Shown here piece after piece: positions 1 to 8,919 of a DNA stretch of 64,000 nucleotides (positions within the stretch are counted from its first letter, which is position 1; each line of letters opens with the position of its first letter). Under the pieces are notes generated by a model. The model had not been told where the DNA came from. It saw only the letters and a list, made by a program, of their open reading frames with translations, and did not search any database. This stretch comes from CAYNHF01 sp964397045 (GTDB lineage: Bacteria > Actinomycetota > Acidimicrobiia > Spongiisociales > UBA5794). Location of the stretch: NCBI GenBank assembly GCA_964397045.1, contig CAYNHF010000053.1, positions 1 through 64,000 of the forward strand, read 5' to 3'. The translations under genes were made by a program, and so were the position numbers.

Positions 1-78
1 AGCGGCCCCCGATCCGACTTTCGCCCCGCGCCAACCTGTATCGCATAAGGGTTTCTGGCTCCTGCGCCGGAATATGTG

Positions 79-128
79 CTCTGACTACGGATCAGAGGAT
101 TGGGGGTTCGAGTCCCTCCGGGCGTGCC
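79..128 (+). tRNA. 3' half of tRNA-Arg(ACG), probable attachment-site remnant
   Basis: The anticodon stem TCTGA/TCAGA (80-84/92-96) encloses a 7-base loop with anticodon ACG at 87-89. A 5-base variable loop is followed by a T arm (GGGGG 102-106, loop TTCGAGT, CCCTC 114-118), a 3' acceptor strand CGGGCGT (119-125), discriminator G126 and CC. No matching 5' acceptor strand or D arm exists in bases 1-78. Integrases often target the 3' half of tRNA genes and leave such a displaced copy at the far border of the element. With the tRNA reading rightwards, the element would lie left of this point and the native flank to the right. Confidence 0.7.
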
Positions 129-129
129 G

Positions 130-158
130 CGAGACCCCCTGTGCGACAAGGGGTCTCG
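130..158 (+). terminator. terminator hairpin downstream of the tRNA-Arg fragment
   Basis: A 9-bp perfect stem CGAGACCCC (130-138) / GGGGTCTCG (150-158) is followed by a short T-containing tail. It starts two bases after the tRNA 3' end, as expected for the native tRNA terminator, which supports reading this side as original chromosome. Confidence 0.65.
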
Positions 159-462
159 TCGTTGTCGGACCTCGAGCCTGAGTCTTGAGCCCGAACTGCA
201 ACCCGCTGGTCCCGCGGGGTGCTGGCAGCATATTGCCAGCTATGCGCAAGCCGCCTGACCGGATGACACTGCCCTGGCCGACGTTGGCGAGCTGAGGAGG
301 GTCGGTTGCCTGTGCGGCAACCACGTTTGTCTGGCCCCGGTGCGTGTCACCAAACAGCCAACATCATGCCTCCCAGCCGGTTGTGCGCCGGGTTGGACTT
401 GTGGCCACTCGCCGACTCGCTGCGGTCGTATGGTTGTTGCGTATGAGCGATTGGAGGAGATT

Positions 463-861
463 GTGGGTAGTGAAGAACAGGCCGATTCGCGCCTGGTGAA
501 CCCGAGGGTGAATATCCGGATACTGCTTGCAGCCTTCTGGATGTGTCACTTCATGCTGTGGACGTTCGGGGATATGTTCTCGCTGCTCCAAGAGATGGGC
601 GAGCCTCTCACCGAAACGGTACTCCTCATCATTGCACCCACGACAGCGATCGTGCAGGCTCTGATCGTCGTCTTTTGCCTGGTCGGGCGTCCCCCTTACG
701 TTCGGCTGGCCAACCTCATCGTTGCTCCCTTGTACCTGTTGTTCAACATTGGATTCTTCGTGGACGCCACACAGGGTTGGGAGTACTACCTAGGGGGCTT
801 CTACGTATTGTTCAACGCGCTGATCATCTGGCGTGCCTACAAGTGGCCCACCGACGGATAG
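463..861 (+). CDS. DUF6326-like small membrane protein
   Basis: This 132-residue protein has about four hydrophobic segments (near residues 13-33, 45-67, 75-97 and 103-124). Its layout and its Trp/Tyr-rich C-terminus ending in RAYKWPTDG resemble the DUF6326 family of unknown function. The frame is open from 340, but the GTG at 463 is preferred: it is preceded by GGAGG at 453-457 with 5-base spacing and gives the usual family length of about 130 residues. It is a single gene with no operon partner, just inside the tRNA border. Function is not known. The family match is from memory of its pattern. Confidence 0.7.
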   Translation: MGSEEQADSRLVNPRVNIRILLAAFWMCHFMLWTFGDMFSLLQEMGEPLTETVLLIIAPTTAIVQALIVVFCLVGRPPYVRLANLIVAPLYLLFNIGFFVDATQGWEYYLGGFYVLFNALIIWRAYKWPTDG

Positions 862-947
862 GCGGGAGCCGTCCCTGCGCCTGGGTACTGGGATAGACCC
901 TGGCGTTCGTCAACCGCTGGTCGGGTCACCTGTCATCGCCGTCTTCT

Positions 948-1043
948 CGTCATCCGCTGGTGGCGGCTGAGCGAGAGATCATGCGCGGCCTCAAACGCTA
1001 CATCGCCAGAGAAACCATCCAACACCTCCCAGCCACGGTTTGA
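948..1043 (+). pseudogene. C-terminal remnant of an IS110-family transposase
   Basis: Reading from about 951 to the TGA at 1041-1043 gives a short peptide ending in EIMRGLKRYIARETIQHLP. The LKRYIARE-type tail is characteristic of the C-terminal end of IS110/IS116/IS902 transposases. Nothing upstream in any frame continues the transposase, so this is debris of an insertion sequence rather than a working element. No terminal repeats were found; IS110 elements usually lack them. Confidence 0.45.
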
Positions 1044-1670
1044 GATCAGGCTGGGTCTGACAATGACCTGTCGGCCCCGCCCACCAAGCAGCTCCACGGG
1101 TGGTGTGATCTGGTACGAACCTGCCCACCACAACGGTGTGGCCGTCCTAGTCCTGTCCACCCAGCCCGGCCGCACTTTGTACGAGATTCTGGGAGCGATC
1201 ACGTTGGCCGGAAGGGTGAACTTCTAACCGGCCGTCGATCATTTGAGCATGCTGCCGTAGGCGGGTGTTCCTCTTCGTGGCTGGGCAAAGAATGGACAAC
1301 CGGGTCCTCTCATGCGTATCTGGAATCTGAGCGATGAGGCCGGCGTCTGTGATCTCCCTCTTTGCCAAGGAGCGCCTCCGCCATCCTTCGCGCGAAGCCG
1401 GGATCCCGCGGGCCACCGATCACGATGCGTCCGCGGCGGTATGCAGCAGCGGCTTCATCGACCAGCGATGTGCACTGTGATCGCGGCCTGGGCTACGCCG
1501 TCGTCCCGTCGCTCATGTTCCCCCCCGGTTGGGTGAAGTTGCTCCCCTGGCTTGAGTACGACGGCTGGTCTACGGTAATCAAGACTGCAACACGAATGGC
1601 GCTCAACGAGAGACGAAGTCAAGAACCGACCCTCCGAAGTGGGCCATCCACACGAGACAAGGAGCACGCG
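1044..1670. other. gene-poor stretch with probable decayed coding sequence
   Basis: No intact gene is supported here. On the minus strand, around 1310-1480, one frame reads GRIVIGGPRDPGFARRMAEA with protein-like composition, and a second frame continues plausibly (ITDAGLIAQIPDTHERTR) after about 1375, suggesting a frameshifted gene remnant that I cannot identify. A weak ribosome-binding region for the next gene lies at 1659-1664. Confidence 0.4.
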
Positions 1671-2858
1671 ATGCCGCAACTGCCCGAACCATTCGGTACT
1701 CAGCCGCTGACGGACACGCGGGTCGTGGTCAAGGACTCGTCTGCGACGCTGAAGGAGTACCCGGGCCTGTACGTTGCCGGCGCGGAGGAGTTGGCAGCCG
1801 ACGAGATGCGGATCACTGCGCTGGGTACCGGATATCCGTCGCGGCGTGGGCAGGGCGCGGCCGGGTTCATGGTGGAGCTTGGTAACGACGAGGTGTTCAT
1901 TTTCGATGTTGGCGCCGGAGTCAACGCGGCGTTCAACCATATGGCGGTGCCGTACCACAAGGCCAACAAGTTCTTCCTTACCCACTATCACATCGACCAC
2001 ATCGCGGACCTGATTGTCTTCTACGACTACGGCCAGTCGAATGGTCGCCTCGAGCCGATGAACATCTTCGGCCCGGCGGGTGAGACACCCGAGTTGGGGA
2101 TAGAGGCCCTGGTCGACAACATCTATCGGCTCGCGGCTTGGCATGACCGGGTGAAGTATGGTCGTCTCGACACACGCGGCTTCGACATGCGCCCGCATGA
2201 GTTCATCCCCGACCGCCCCGAGGTCGTCTACGACGAGGACGGGGTCAAGATCACCGCGTTTCCCGTCCCGCATGGGATCTACGGGGCGGTGGGTTACCGG
2301 CTGGACTGGAAGGGCTTGTCGATGGTATTTGCGGGTGACTGTGAGCCCAGCACGCTGACCGTCGAGAACAGTCAGGACCTCGACGTACTCATTCACGAGA
2401 TCTTCAATCCGCCCGAGACGTACGTGGACAAGCTGAACTGGACGGAGACGATGGCCAAGATCGTGGCTTGGACCATGCACACCTCTCCCGAAGCTGCTGC
2501 GCTGGTCTTCGAAGCCACTCAGCCCAGGCTCGCAGTCGGGTTTCACTCGATGGTCGCACCCGGCACACCCCAGCCACTCTTCGACAAGCTCCGTGCCGGA
2601 TACGCAGGTCCGTTCGTGGTTGCCCAGGACTTCACCATCATCAACGTGACGCCCCAGCAGATCGTGACCCGAATGGCCAAGTTCGAGCCGGGCCCCTTTC
2701 TGGTGTCGGACCCCGCCTACCTCGAGCGCATGGGAGGCTCGAACCAGGACCCCGAAGCTATTCGAGCCGACCTGCCGGGATGGCTCAGCGAGTCGGTCAT
2801 CCCTGTCCCCAAGATCGAGGCCTTCAAGCAAGAGCTGAAGCAGAAGGGCATGCTGTAG
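1671..2858 (+). CDS. MBL-fold metallohydrolase, GntH-like
   Basis: This 395-residue metallo-beta-lactamase-fold hydrolase has the metal motif THYHIDHIAD (HxHxDH) near residue 105, and later ligand regions around VPHGIYG and FAGDCEP. The N-terminal pattern MRITALGTGYPSRRGQGAAG followed by a VELGNDEVFIFDVGAG segment matches the group annotated as guanitoxin-biosynthesis-type GntH hydrolases, which occurs in many bacteria that do not make guanitoxin. Substrate is therefore unknown. AAGGAG at 1659-1664 sets the ATG at 1671; upstream open frame is discounted. No operon partner: the next gene is convergent. Confidence 0.8.
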   Translation: MPQLPEPFGTQPLTDTRVVVKDSSATLKEYPGLYVAGAEELAADEMRITALGTGYPSRRGQGAAGFMVELGNDEVFIFDVGAGVNAAFNHMAVPYHKANKFFLTHYHIDHIADLIVFYDYGQSNGRLEPMNIFGPAGETPELGIEALVDNIYRLAAWHDRVKYGRLDTRGFDMRPHEFIPDRPEVVYDEDGVKITAFPVPHGIYGAVGYRLDWKGLSMVFAGDCEPSTLTVENSQDLDVLIHEIFNPPETYVDKLNWTETMAKIVAWTMHTSPEAAALVFEATQPRLAVGFHSMVAPGTPQPLFDKLRAGYAGPFVVAQDFTIINVTPQQIVTRMAKFEPGPFLVSDPAYLERMGGSNQDPEAIRADLPGWLSESVIPVPKIEAFKQELKQKGML

Positions 2859-3011
2859 CAGCTCGCGGCCTATGGCCTCGCATTGCGCTTCGGCGCCAGC
2901 GGGTTCCTCGCGGCATGGCCCACTGGTTTGATGCTTGCTCGCAACACCCGCGAGAAGCTCGACTTCAAGAGCCCGGCGTTCCCTCCTATCGCACCACCAG
3001 GCGACGCGTGA
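2859..3011 (+). other. in-frame coding-like tail after the MBL hydrolase stop
   Basis: Immediately after the TAG at 2856-2858 the same frame continues open for 50 codons to a TGA at 3009-3011, with GC-rich third positions and a hydrophobic start (ALRFGASGFLAAWPTGLML). It could be a remnant of another gene's 3' end, or a former C-terminal extension cut by a nonsense mutation. It has no start or ribosome-binding site of its own. The rest of the gap to 3147 shows nothing clear. Confidence 0.3.
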
Positions 3012-3147
3012 GTTCGGTCTCCGCGAACACCGGCAGACCGGTAGAGCTCCTCTCAGCTCCTCCGACCAAGGGACCTCGGTGCCGGGGAGCCCCTCCGGGG
3101 CCTGATTTCAGCCAGGATGGAGCTTCGCAAACCACCGGGGGATCGGA

Positions 3148-4827
3148 TCAGAGGAGTTCTTCGACTGTTTCGAGGATGTCTCGCTCGCGACGGATCGCCT
3201 GATCCTGGATCTCGAGGCCGCGGCGTAGGTACTCGGACGAGGCGGCCACGTCTGTGAGGTCGGCGGCGTTGATCCGTACGTTGAGATAGGCCCCCATCAC
3301 GGCGGATCGGGCGCACAGCGCACCGACGCCGGCGTCGGACACCGATGCCGGGTTGCCGATCTCCGCCATGGCGGAGATCACCTCCATGGAAGCAAGGCCG
3401 ACCTCCATCACCCGGAGGGGGACCTCGATGGCCTGGCGGGTTGCCGCCTGGATGGCTCGCCTGCGGGCGGCGTTCGCTTCGTCTGTGCTCTGGGGGAGTC
3501 CGTACGCGGCCATCAGCGTGTTGAAGGCCTCGGTGTCTGCGTCGATCAAGGCGACCAATTCGGCGTGGCAGGCCTTGCCCTTCTCGGCCCAGTCGGAGAA
3601 CTCCTCCCAGCGATCGTCCCAGCCCCGCTTGTGTGCGGAGAGATTGGCCACCATGGTGCCGAGTGCGGCGCCGAGTGCTCCGAGGGTGGCAGAAACTGAT
3701 CCGCCTCCAGGCGCCGCCGACTCGGAAGCGGTCTCTTCAACGAACTCTTGGACCGTGAGGTCGGCCAGCCGATCAGTCCGATCGTCGATCGCGTACTCGA
3801 TGATCTTCTCGCGCGGTACGAATGGGGCGACTTCGTCTAGCCCGAGCGACTTCACAGCAATCTTGATGAGTTCGGCATCGGACACCCCCGTCGACCTCTG
3901 CTGTTTGCGCAGGTAGTGACGCCCGGCATCGAGGATCGCGCTGAGCGGCACCAAGCCGACGAGTTCGGAGCCGGTGACGCGTATCCCGCGGGCCGCCGCA
4001 CGTGCCGTTACCTCGTCGAACGCGATGTGCACCGGGGTGACGCCGACGTCGGTCAGATTCATCGAGATCTGGGAGACGCCGTACTCCTCGATGAACCAGC
4101 CGATGGCCTTCACCGCCTGCAACGATCCAGGGAGCCACACCTTCTCGCCGTGTTCGTCCAGTTCGATCTCGCCGGTGAGTGGATCCCCTTTGCGCATCAC
4201 CCGCCCTCGTTCGCGCACGTCGAAGGCAATCGCGTTGGCGCGGCGAGTGGAGGTCGTGTTCAGGTTGATGTTGTACGCAACGAGGAACTCGCGAGCCCCC
4301 ACTGCGATAGCTCCCGATAGGGGGTTGAAGACCGCGGGGCCGAAGTCAGGCTTCCATGCAGGGTCCGAAAGGCGTGCGGCGAGACCCTCGTACTCGCCTT
4401 CACGGATGGTGGCGAGGTTCCTTCGTTCCGGGCTAGACGCGGCCCTTTCGTAGCAGTAGACGGTCAGGCCGAGCTCATCGGCGAGGCGTGCGGCCAGGAT
4501 CCGTCCATACTCGACGGTCTCTTCCATGGTGACGCCAGCAACCGGGACGAGCGGGCAAACGTCCGTGGCTCCGAAGCGCGGGTGTTCGCCGCTGTGCTCT
4601 CGCATATCGATGAGATCCGTCGCCTTTGCTATCGCTCTGACCGCGGCCTCGATGACCCCTGCGGGGGGGCCAACGAAGGTGACGACGGTTCGGTTCGTCG
4701 CCTGACCGGGGTCTACGTCGAGGAGCTTGACACCCTCGACCGTCTCGATCGGGACGGTGATGGCGTCGATAACGGCCAGGTCGCGGCCTTCGCTGAAGTT
4801 GGGGACACACTCGATCAGCTTCTGCAT
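3148..4827 (-). CDS. ftcD: bifunctional glutamate formimidoyltransferase/formimidoyltetrahydrofolate cyclodeaminase
   Basis: This 559-residue two-domain enzyme of histidine degradation and one-carbon metabolism transfers the formimino group of N-formimino-L-glutamate to tetrahydrofolate, then releases ammonia to give methenyl-THF. The N-terminal formiminotransferase domain (about 1-330) opens with ECVPNFSEGRD and contains HSGEHPRFGATDVCPLVP. The C-terminal cyclodeaminase domain (about 365-559) contains AAPGGGSVSATLGALGAALG. Length equals that of fused animal FTCD (about 540). Start: AGGAAAGGA lies 5 bases upstream of the ATG. It stands alone; no hut genes are in the window. Confidence 0.93.
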   Translation of the reverse strand: MQKLIECVPNFSEGRDLAVIDAITVPIETVEGVKLLDVDPGQATNRTVVTFVGPPAGVIEAAVRAIAKATDLIDMREHSGEHPRFGATDVCPLVPVAGVTMEETVEYGRILAARLADELGLTVYCYERAASSPERRNLATIREGEYEGLAARLSDPAWKPDFGPAVFNPLSGAIAVGAREFLVAYNINLNTTSTRRANAIAFDVRERGRVMRKGDPLTGEIELDEHGEKVWLPGSLQAVKAIGWFIEEYGVSQISMNLTDVGVTPVHIAFDEVTARAAARGIRVTGSELVGLVPLSAILDAGRHYLRKQQRSTGVSDAELIKIAVKSLGLDEVAPFVPREKIIEYAIDDRTDRLADLTVQEFVEETASESAAPGGGSVSATLGALGAALGTMVANLSAHKRGWDDRWEEFSDWAEKGKACHAELVALIDADTEAFNTLMAAYGLPQSTDEANAARRRAIQAATRQAIEVPLRVMEVGLASMEVISAMAEIGNPASVSDAGVGALCARSAVMGAYLNVRINAADLTDVAASSEYLRRGLEIQDQAIRRERDILETVEELL

Positions 4828-5344
4828 CGAAGTCCTTTCCTAGGCCTTCACAATAGGGCGAGCAGGCTCTGTGACCGGAGCGCCCGAGTCGCCGGGTGGG
4901 TCCGATTCGGAACCTCAGACGCCTCGACAGATTCGGGCTGACAATTCGGCAAGTCACATGCTGTGCAATACGTCTCGCGGTGTCAATTGGGTGTAGCACC
5001 AGGCCTTCGGGCTAGGTCGGCGTTCCACCGGTCTGGGGGTTCGAGCCCGGAATCAGGGATCGTTCGTCCGCGCCGCGTGGCTGGTGTTGCCTGTGGCCTG
5101 GCTTGGGGTTGTCGCCCGATGCGCGGTGTTCGTCCCTCGAGACGTCCGACTTCTCGCCCGAGGGGTGATGGCATCGCCTGCACTCCGGCAGCGTCGGACT
5201 GGCCTGTGCCGCCAGTTGGCGGACCTGCCACGGTGGTGCCGCTGCCCACTCTGGGGGTTGAGTGAGGGGAGCGCCGCGTCGATCTCGGTGTTCCGCAGAC
5301 CTCCACGGTTTTTCCATACGGGACAGTATGGTATGGTATTAGGT
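4828..5344. other. divergent intergenic region between ftcD and tetR
   Basis: About 500 bases without a supported gene. The right end carries the TetR-type operator described separately. A GGGGGTTCGAG string near 5036-5046 mimics a tRNA T loop but no cloverleaf can be built around it. Confidence 0.5.
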
Positions 5345-5347
5345 ATG
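5314..5347 (+). promoter_or_regulatory. palindromic TetR-type operator over the tetR promoter
   Basis: An inverted repeat CCATAC (5314-5319) / GTATGG (5326-5331) with a 6-base spacer is followed by two more GTATGG copies (5331-5336 and 5342-5347, the last reading through the ATG). The TATGGTATT stretch could serve as the -10 element, so the operator would block its own gene's promoter. The absence of a clear ribosome-binding site suggests a leaderless mRNA starting near the ATG. Confidence 0.55.
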
Positions 5348-5947
5348 GTGACCACGATGACAACCGGCGCCCGCAGCAGGGGCAGACCCCGCGACCCCGC
5401 TGTGGACCGAGCGATCTTCGAGTCGGCCCGATCTGTTTTGGCGCAACGCGGCTTCACGGGCACGTCGATGGATGAAATCGCTAGTCGCGCGGGCATCGGC
5501 AAGGACACGTTGTATCGGCGCTACCGCTCCAAGGAAGATGTGGTCCTGCGCCTACTGAAGGAACTTTCCGAAGAGAACGTCCCGATGCCGGCCCTTGAAG
5601 ATCCGCGCTATGCACTGTTTGTCTTCCTTCAAGACATCGTGCGTGTCAACGAGCGCACCGATCTCGGGGCCATCATTGCGGGAATTGTGGGTGAATCTGC
5701 GCGGAACCACCGTCTCGCCGAAGAATTCCGGCAATTCTGGGCAGGAAGACGGAGGATCCTCGCCCGGCTTGTTCGCAAGGTCCTCACCGCGGCGGCAACT
5801 GAGGACGAGGTCGAAGTCATTATGGACCACATCCTCGGGCCGATCTATTACCGCCTACTTCTCACCGGAGCCCCGCTCGATGACGAGTACCTCTGGGGGC
5901 TCATCGTCACGATCCCTTGGACGCCAACTGAAGAACAGATCAAGTAG
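5345..5947 (+). CDS. TetR/AcrR-family transcriptional regulator
   Basis: This 200-residue regulator has an N-terminal helix-turn-helix around residues 25-65: GFTGTSMDEIASRAGIGKDT then LYRRYRSKEDVVLRLL, the typical TetR pattern. The C-terminal domain contains a YYRLLLTGAPLDDEY-type segment common in regulators of efflux or redox genes. Start is the ATG at 5345; ATG 5357 is the alternative. It precedes a small UspA-like gene by 7 bases, so the two are probably co-transcribed and self-repressed through the palindrome upstream. Ligand unknown. Confidence 0.88.
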   Translation: MVTTMTTGARSRGRPRDPAVDRAIFESARSVLAQRGFTGTSMDEIASRAGIGKDTLYRRYRSKEDVVLRLLKELSEENVPMPALEDPRYALFVFLQDIVRVNERTDLGAIIAGIVGESARNHRLAEEFRQFWAGRRRILARLVRKVLTAAATEDEVEVIMDHILGPIYYRLLLTGAPLDDEYLWGLIVTIPWTPTEEQIK

Positions 5948-5954
5948 AGCCAGG

Positions 5955-6392
5955 ATGAAAGAAGCAGAGATGAAGAATCAAGAACACATGATGGCCGTCG
6001 TCGAGCCGACCCGCGATGGCGAGGCAACGATCGAAGTCGCCAAACAAGTAGTTGATAGGGGCGGCCGCGCCACGGTCCTGGTGCTCGTCACCCGTGACAC
6101 TGTCGCCGACATCGCAGCATTCGCCGAGGCCGAAGACTTGAGGTTGCCGGACGCCAGAGAGATCTACGCAGAGCGGCTTGCCGACGTCTACTCATCGCGT
6201 TTTGGGGATCACGAAGTGGCGACCATCGTCACCGATGGTCGCCGTGCCGGCCAGATCATTTTCGACACGGCCGGCGAAGTGGCCGCCACCACCGTTGCGA
6301 TGCCGCAGCGGTTGGCAACTCGACGGGGCTGGCGGGCATCCGTGGCGCGCTCTCAAGTACCGGTCTTGATTACCCCTCCGAAGGCTGCCTGA
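5955..6392 (+). CDS. UspA-like small protein
   Basis: This 145-residue protein begins its core with a beta strand (MMAVVEPTRDGEATIEVAKQ) and ends with SVARSQVPVLITPP, the strand-helix-strand layout and closing PVL(I/V) strand of universal stress proteins. The glycine-rich ATP-binding motif of UspFG-type members is not evident. Start at 5955 follows a weak CAGG; ATGs at 5970 and 5988 are alternatives. It lies 7 bases after tetR, probably in the same mRNA. Function is inferred only at fold level. Confidence 0.55.
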   Translation: MKEAEMKNQEHMMAVVEPTRDGEATIEVAKQVVDRGGRATVLVLVTRDTVADIAAFAEAEDLRLPDAREIYAERLADVYSSRFGDHEVATIVTDGRRAGQIIFDTAGEVAATTVAMPQRLATRRGWRASVARSQVPVLITPPKAA

Positions 6393-6796
6393 CGGGGTCA
6401 CCTAACAGCCAATCGACCCACGCACACGGGGGCTCAGACCCCTATTTGATGCGGTGGCGATTGACCCTGCGCAAGCGGCGCTCGTGGCCGGCAGGGGGGA
6501 TGGTTGGGGCGCGGCCCGGCAAGCGGTGTCCGTAGGGGAGTCAGGTTGGGAGCCGTTCGCTCTGGGCGGTCGCGGGTCGGCCTTCCCCCAACCCCCTCGG
6601 TTTCCTGCCGGCACCCGCCGCCGCTCCCCAGGCGCCAAATCGAACACCGGTACTCCTCAACCGACCACCCGTACGCGCACGCGACGCTGGCCCCGGGCCC
6701 GGGGCTTCTGGTTGTGATCCGCGATGGCGGGACGGCAGACGGAAGGTGAATCTCGGCACCGGGATGGCCATCAACGAGCCGAGCAGCGCGCCGCGC
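6393..6796. other. intergenic region, convergent genes
   Basis: Four hundred bases between convergent genes. A short GGGG/CCCC hairpin near 6428-6441 could help termination but lacks a T tract. No other structure or gene seen. Confidence 0.4.
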
Positions 6797-8494
6797 CTAA
6801 TCGGCCATCTGGTAGACGTCCCGCAGGGCGTACACGTCGTTGAGCCACACCCGCTGGTAGCGCTCCCGATCGTGGACCGGTGTGCAGATCATCCTTTGGC
6901 AGCAATGTGCCTGACCTTCGGTCGTGCTCTGCTTGCCGTGGAGTTCGACGGCGAACATCGAGAAGTCGCGCACCGCAACGTCGAAGATCTGATCGACCAG
7001 ATCGTCTTCGATGCCGTACAACTGCACGTTCTCCAACACGAGTTGGCAGTAGACGACAAGCGTGAACAGCTCACCGAGGGCGAGTAGCCAATCGGTGTCC
7101 TTCACCTGCTCGGGCGTCGGCGTCTGCGAGACGAGCATCTCGACTAGTGCGTCGATCTGGCGCCCGAACACTTGCACGTTCGGCAGGTCGAAGCCGTGGA
7201 ATACGTTCCGGTAGTCGTGGAACAGGATGCCGCCGAGGCCCTTCGTCGGTCCTTGGTCGAACAGGAACGCATCGTTTGCCGCGTCGTCCCGGCGCCCGAC
7301 AAGTGGCATATCGGCAGGGTTGAAGAAGTAGTTCTGCATGAACTTCACGATGAGTGCGATGTTCACGTGGACCGTGCCCTCGAGCTTGGGTAGCGCTCGG
7401 ATGTCCCTTGCGGCCATCTCGAAGTAGGTGTCCTTCTCGAACCCTTTGGCAGCAATCACATCCCACAGGTGGTTGATGACGTCCTCGCCCTGTGTCGTGA
7501 CCTTCATCTTCACGACCGGGTTGTAGAGCAGATACCTGCGGTCCAGAAGACTGGCAGACCGCATGTAGTCGGCCGCCCGCAGCGCCACCAGCTTCATGGC
7601 GACGAGCCGTGCGTACGCGTCGGTGAACAACTGCTGTACATGTGGGAAATCGGTGACGGTCATCCCATACAGGTGGCGGTGCGCTGCATGGTGGATCGCC
7701 TCGTAGAACGCGTGCGTGCAGATCCCGATCGATGCCCAGCCGAGGTTGTACTTGCCGATGTTGACGGTGTTCAACGCAGCGTTCCACGAATCCCCACCCC
7801 GGGAGAGGATGTCCGCCTCGGTGATCGGGTAATCATGGAGGGCGTACTCGGACACGAAGTTCTGACTGTGCACGACGTTCTTCACGAGTTCGTAGTTCGG
7901 ATGCTGCGAGTCGACGGAGAAGAAGACCTGCTCGCCGGTATCGGCGATCGTCCCATAGGTGGACACCATCGCGGCCTGGTTCCCGTTCCCGATGTAGTAC
8001 TTGGATCCATTGGCGACGTACGTGCCATCACCCGTAGACGTGAGCGTCATCTCATTCGAGTACAGGTCGGCGCCGTGCTTCTTCTCGGAGAGCCCGAACG
8101 CGAAGATCGCACCGTTCTCGAGCAAAGAGGCGGCCTGCTGCTTGAGTTCGTCGTTGTCGCTCATCCAGATCGGTCCGAGCCCAAGAACCGTGACCTGGTA
8201 GGCGTACCAATACGGCAAACCGTAGAAACCGAGTATCTCTGCGAACTCACACACGCGCCACGTGTCCCACCGGGCATCGTCCGCGCCATAACCAGACGGC
8301 GTACACATGGTGGCAAAGATGCCTTCCGCGCCGACGAAGTCGACGAAGTCCTGGTACCAGACGGCGTTGTGATCGTCGTTCTTGATCCCGGCGAGACCCT
8401 TCGTCTCGAAGAACTGAATCGTCTTTCTCATCACCTCTTCGGATCTGTCGTCCGGATAGCTGCGCTCTCGGAGATGCGGGTGGAATAGGAACAT
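6797..8494 (-). CDS. acyl-CoA dehydrogenase family protein, long form
   Basis: At 565 residues this is longer than the usual 380-400 of the family, with extra sequence after the flavin fold. The middle-domain signature GLSEKKHGADLYSNEMTLTS is clear, as is GSKYYIGNGNQAAM, the region contacting FAD and substrate. The C-terminal part contains helical sequence (LGGILFHDYRNVFHGFDLP) not found in short enzymes. It would oxidise an acyl-CoA at alpha-beta using an electron-transfer flavoprotein; substrate cannot be read from sequence. AGGAG at 8501-8505 best fits the second of two adjacent ATGs (8492-8494). It is transcribed divergently from the next gene. Confidence 0.82.
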   Translation of the reverse strand: MFLFHPHLRERSYPDDRSEEVMRKTIQFFETKGLAGIKNDDHNAVWYQDFVDFVGAEGIFATMCTPSGYGADDARWDTWRVCEFAEILGFYGLPYWYAYQVTVLGLGPIWMSDNDELKQQAASLLENGAIFAFGLSEKKHGADLYSNEMTLTSTGDGTYVANGSKYYIGNGNQAAMVSTYGTIADTGEQVFFSVDSQHPNYELVKNVVHSQNFVSEYALHDYPITEADILSRGGDSWNAALNTVNIGKYNLGWASIGICTHAFYEAIHHAAHRHLYGMTVTDFPHVQQLFTDAYARLVAMKLVALRAADYMRSASLLDRRYLLYNPVVKMKVTTQGEDVINHLWDVIAAKGFEKDTYFEMAARDIRALPKLEGTVHVNIALIVKFMQNYFFNPADMPLVGRRDDAANDAFLFDQGPTKGLGGILFHDYRNVFHGFDLPNVQVFGRQIDALVEMLVSQTPTPEQVKDTDWLLALGELFTLVVYCQLVLENVQLYGIEDDLVDQIFDVAVRDFSMFAVELHGKQSTTEGQAHCCQRMICTPVHDRERYQRVWLNDVYALRDVYQMAD

Positions 8495-8919
8495 CATCAA
8501 CTCCTCTCCGGCCGGACGGCCGCCCACGATCCATGCCGTTGTGGCATCCGACCGACCACTGCTCACGATAGGAGGACCGTCGAGCCGGCATGAATCGGGA
8601 GGGTCGCCCTCTGTCGTGACCTCGCCCACCTCCGATGCCTCAACGCCTTGAATGCACCGCCGGACGCCAGGTCGTCGACCGGCCGCGTGCAATAGTCAAT
8701 GTCGAGGCCGTCTTCGGCGTCTTGGTTGAGGAGCCACTGCCGAGGTGGCAGCGGCTCCATCGGGCGATCTGAACGGTGCGGACGTCGCACTGCACACTTG
8801 GTCGCTTCGCTCGTCGTCGCTGCGGAGCTGCGTGGCGTGGGCGACGTTGGTGCCGGAGCCTAGAGTTTCGGGTTGGGGACGGTCCAACACCATCTCCATC
8901 GTCATACGCGGGAGCGACC
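8495..8919. other. divergent promoter region
   Basis: Four hundred and twenty-five bases between divergent starts. A TAGAGT at about 8861 could be a -10 for the rightward gene, and a small inverted repeat GTTGG/CCAAC (8872-8888) lies just after it. No coding sequence is supported; open frames crossing it are antisense or upstream extensions. Confidence 0.4.

Noticed and set aside
1455..2831. Long open frame antisense to the MBL hydrolase gene
   Set aside because: It mirrors the codon bias of the opposite strand, has no ribosome-binding site and no recognisable domain.
3068..3106. GC-rich imperfect hairpin between MBL and ftcD genes
   Set aside because: Two central mismatches and no T tract; too weak to call a terminator.
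5030..5060. tRNA-like T loop (GGGGGTTCGAGCCC)
   Set aside because: T stem cannot pair properly and no anticodon arm, D arm or acceptor could be placed.
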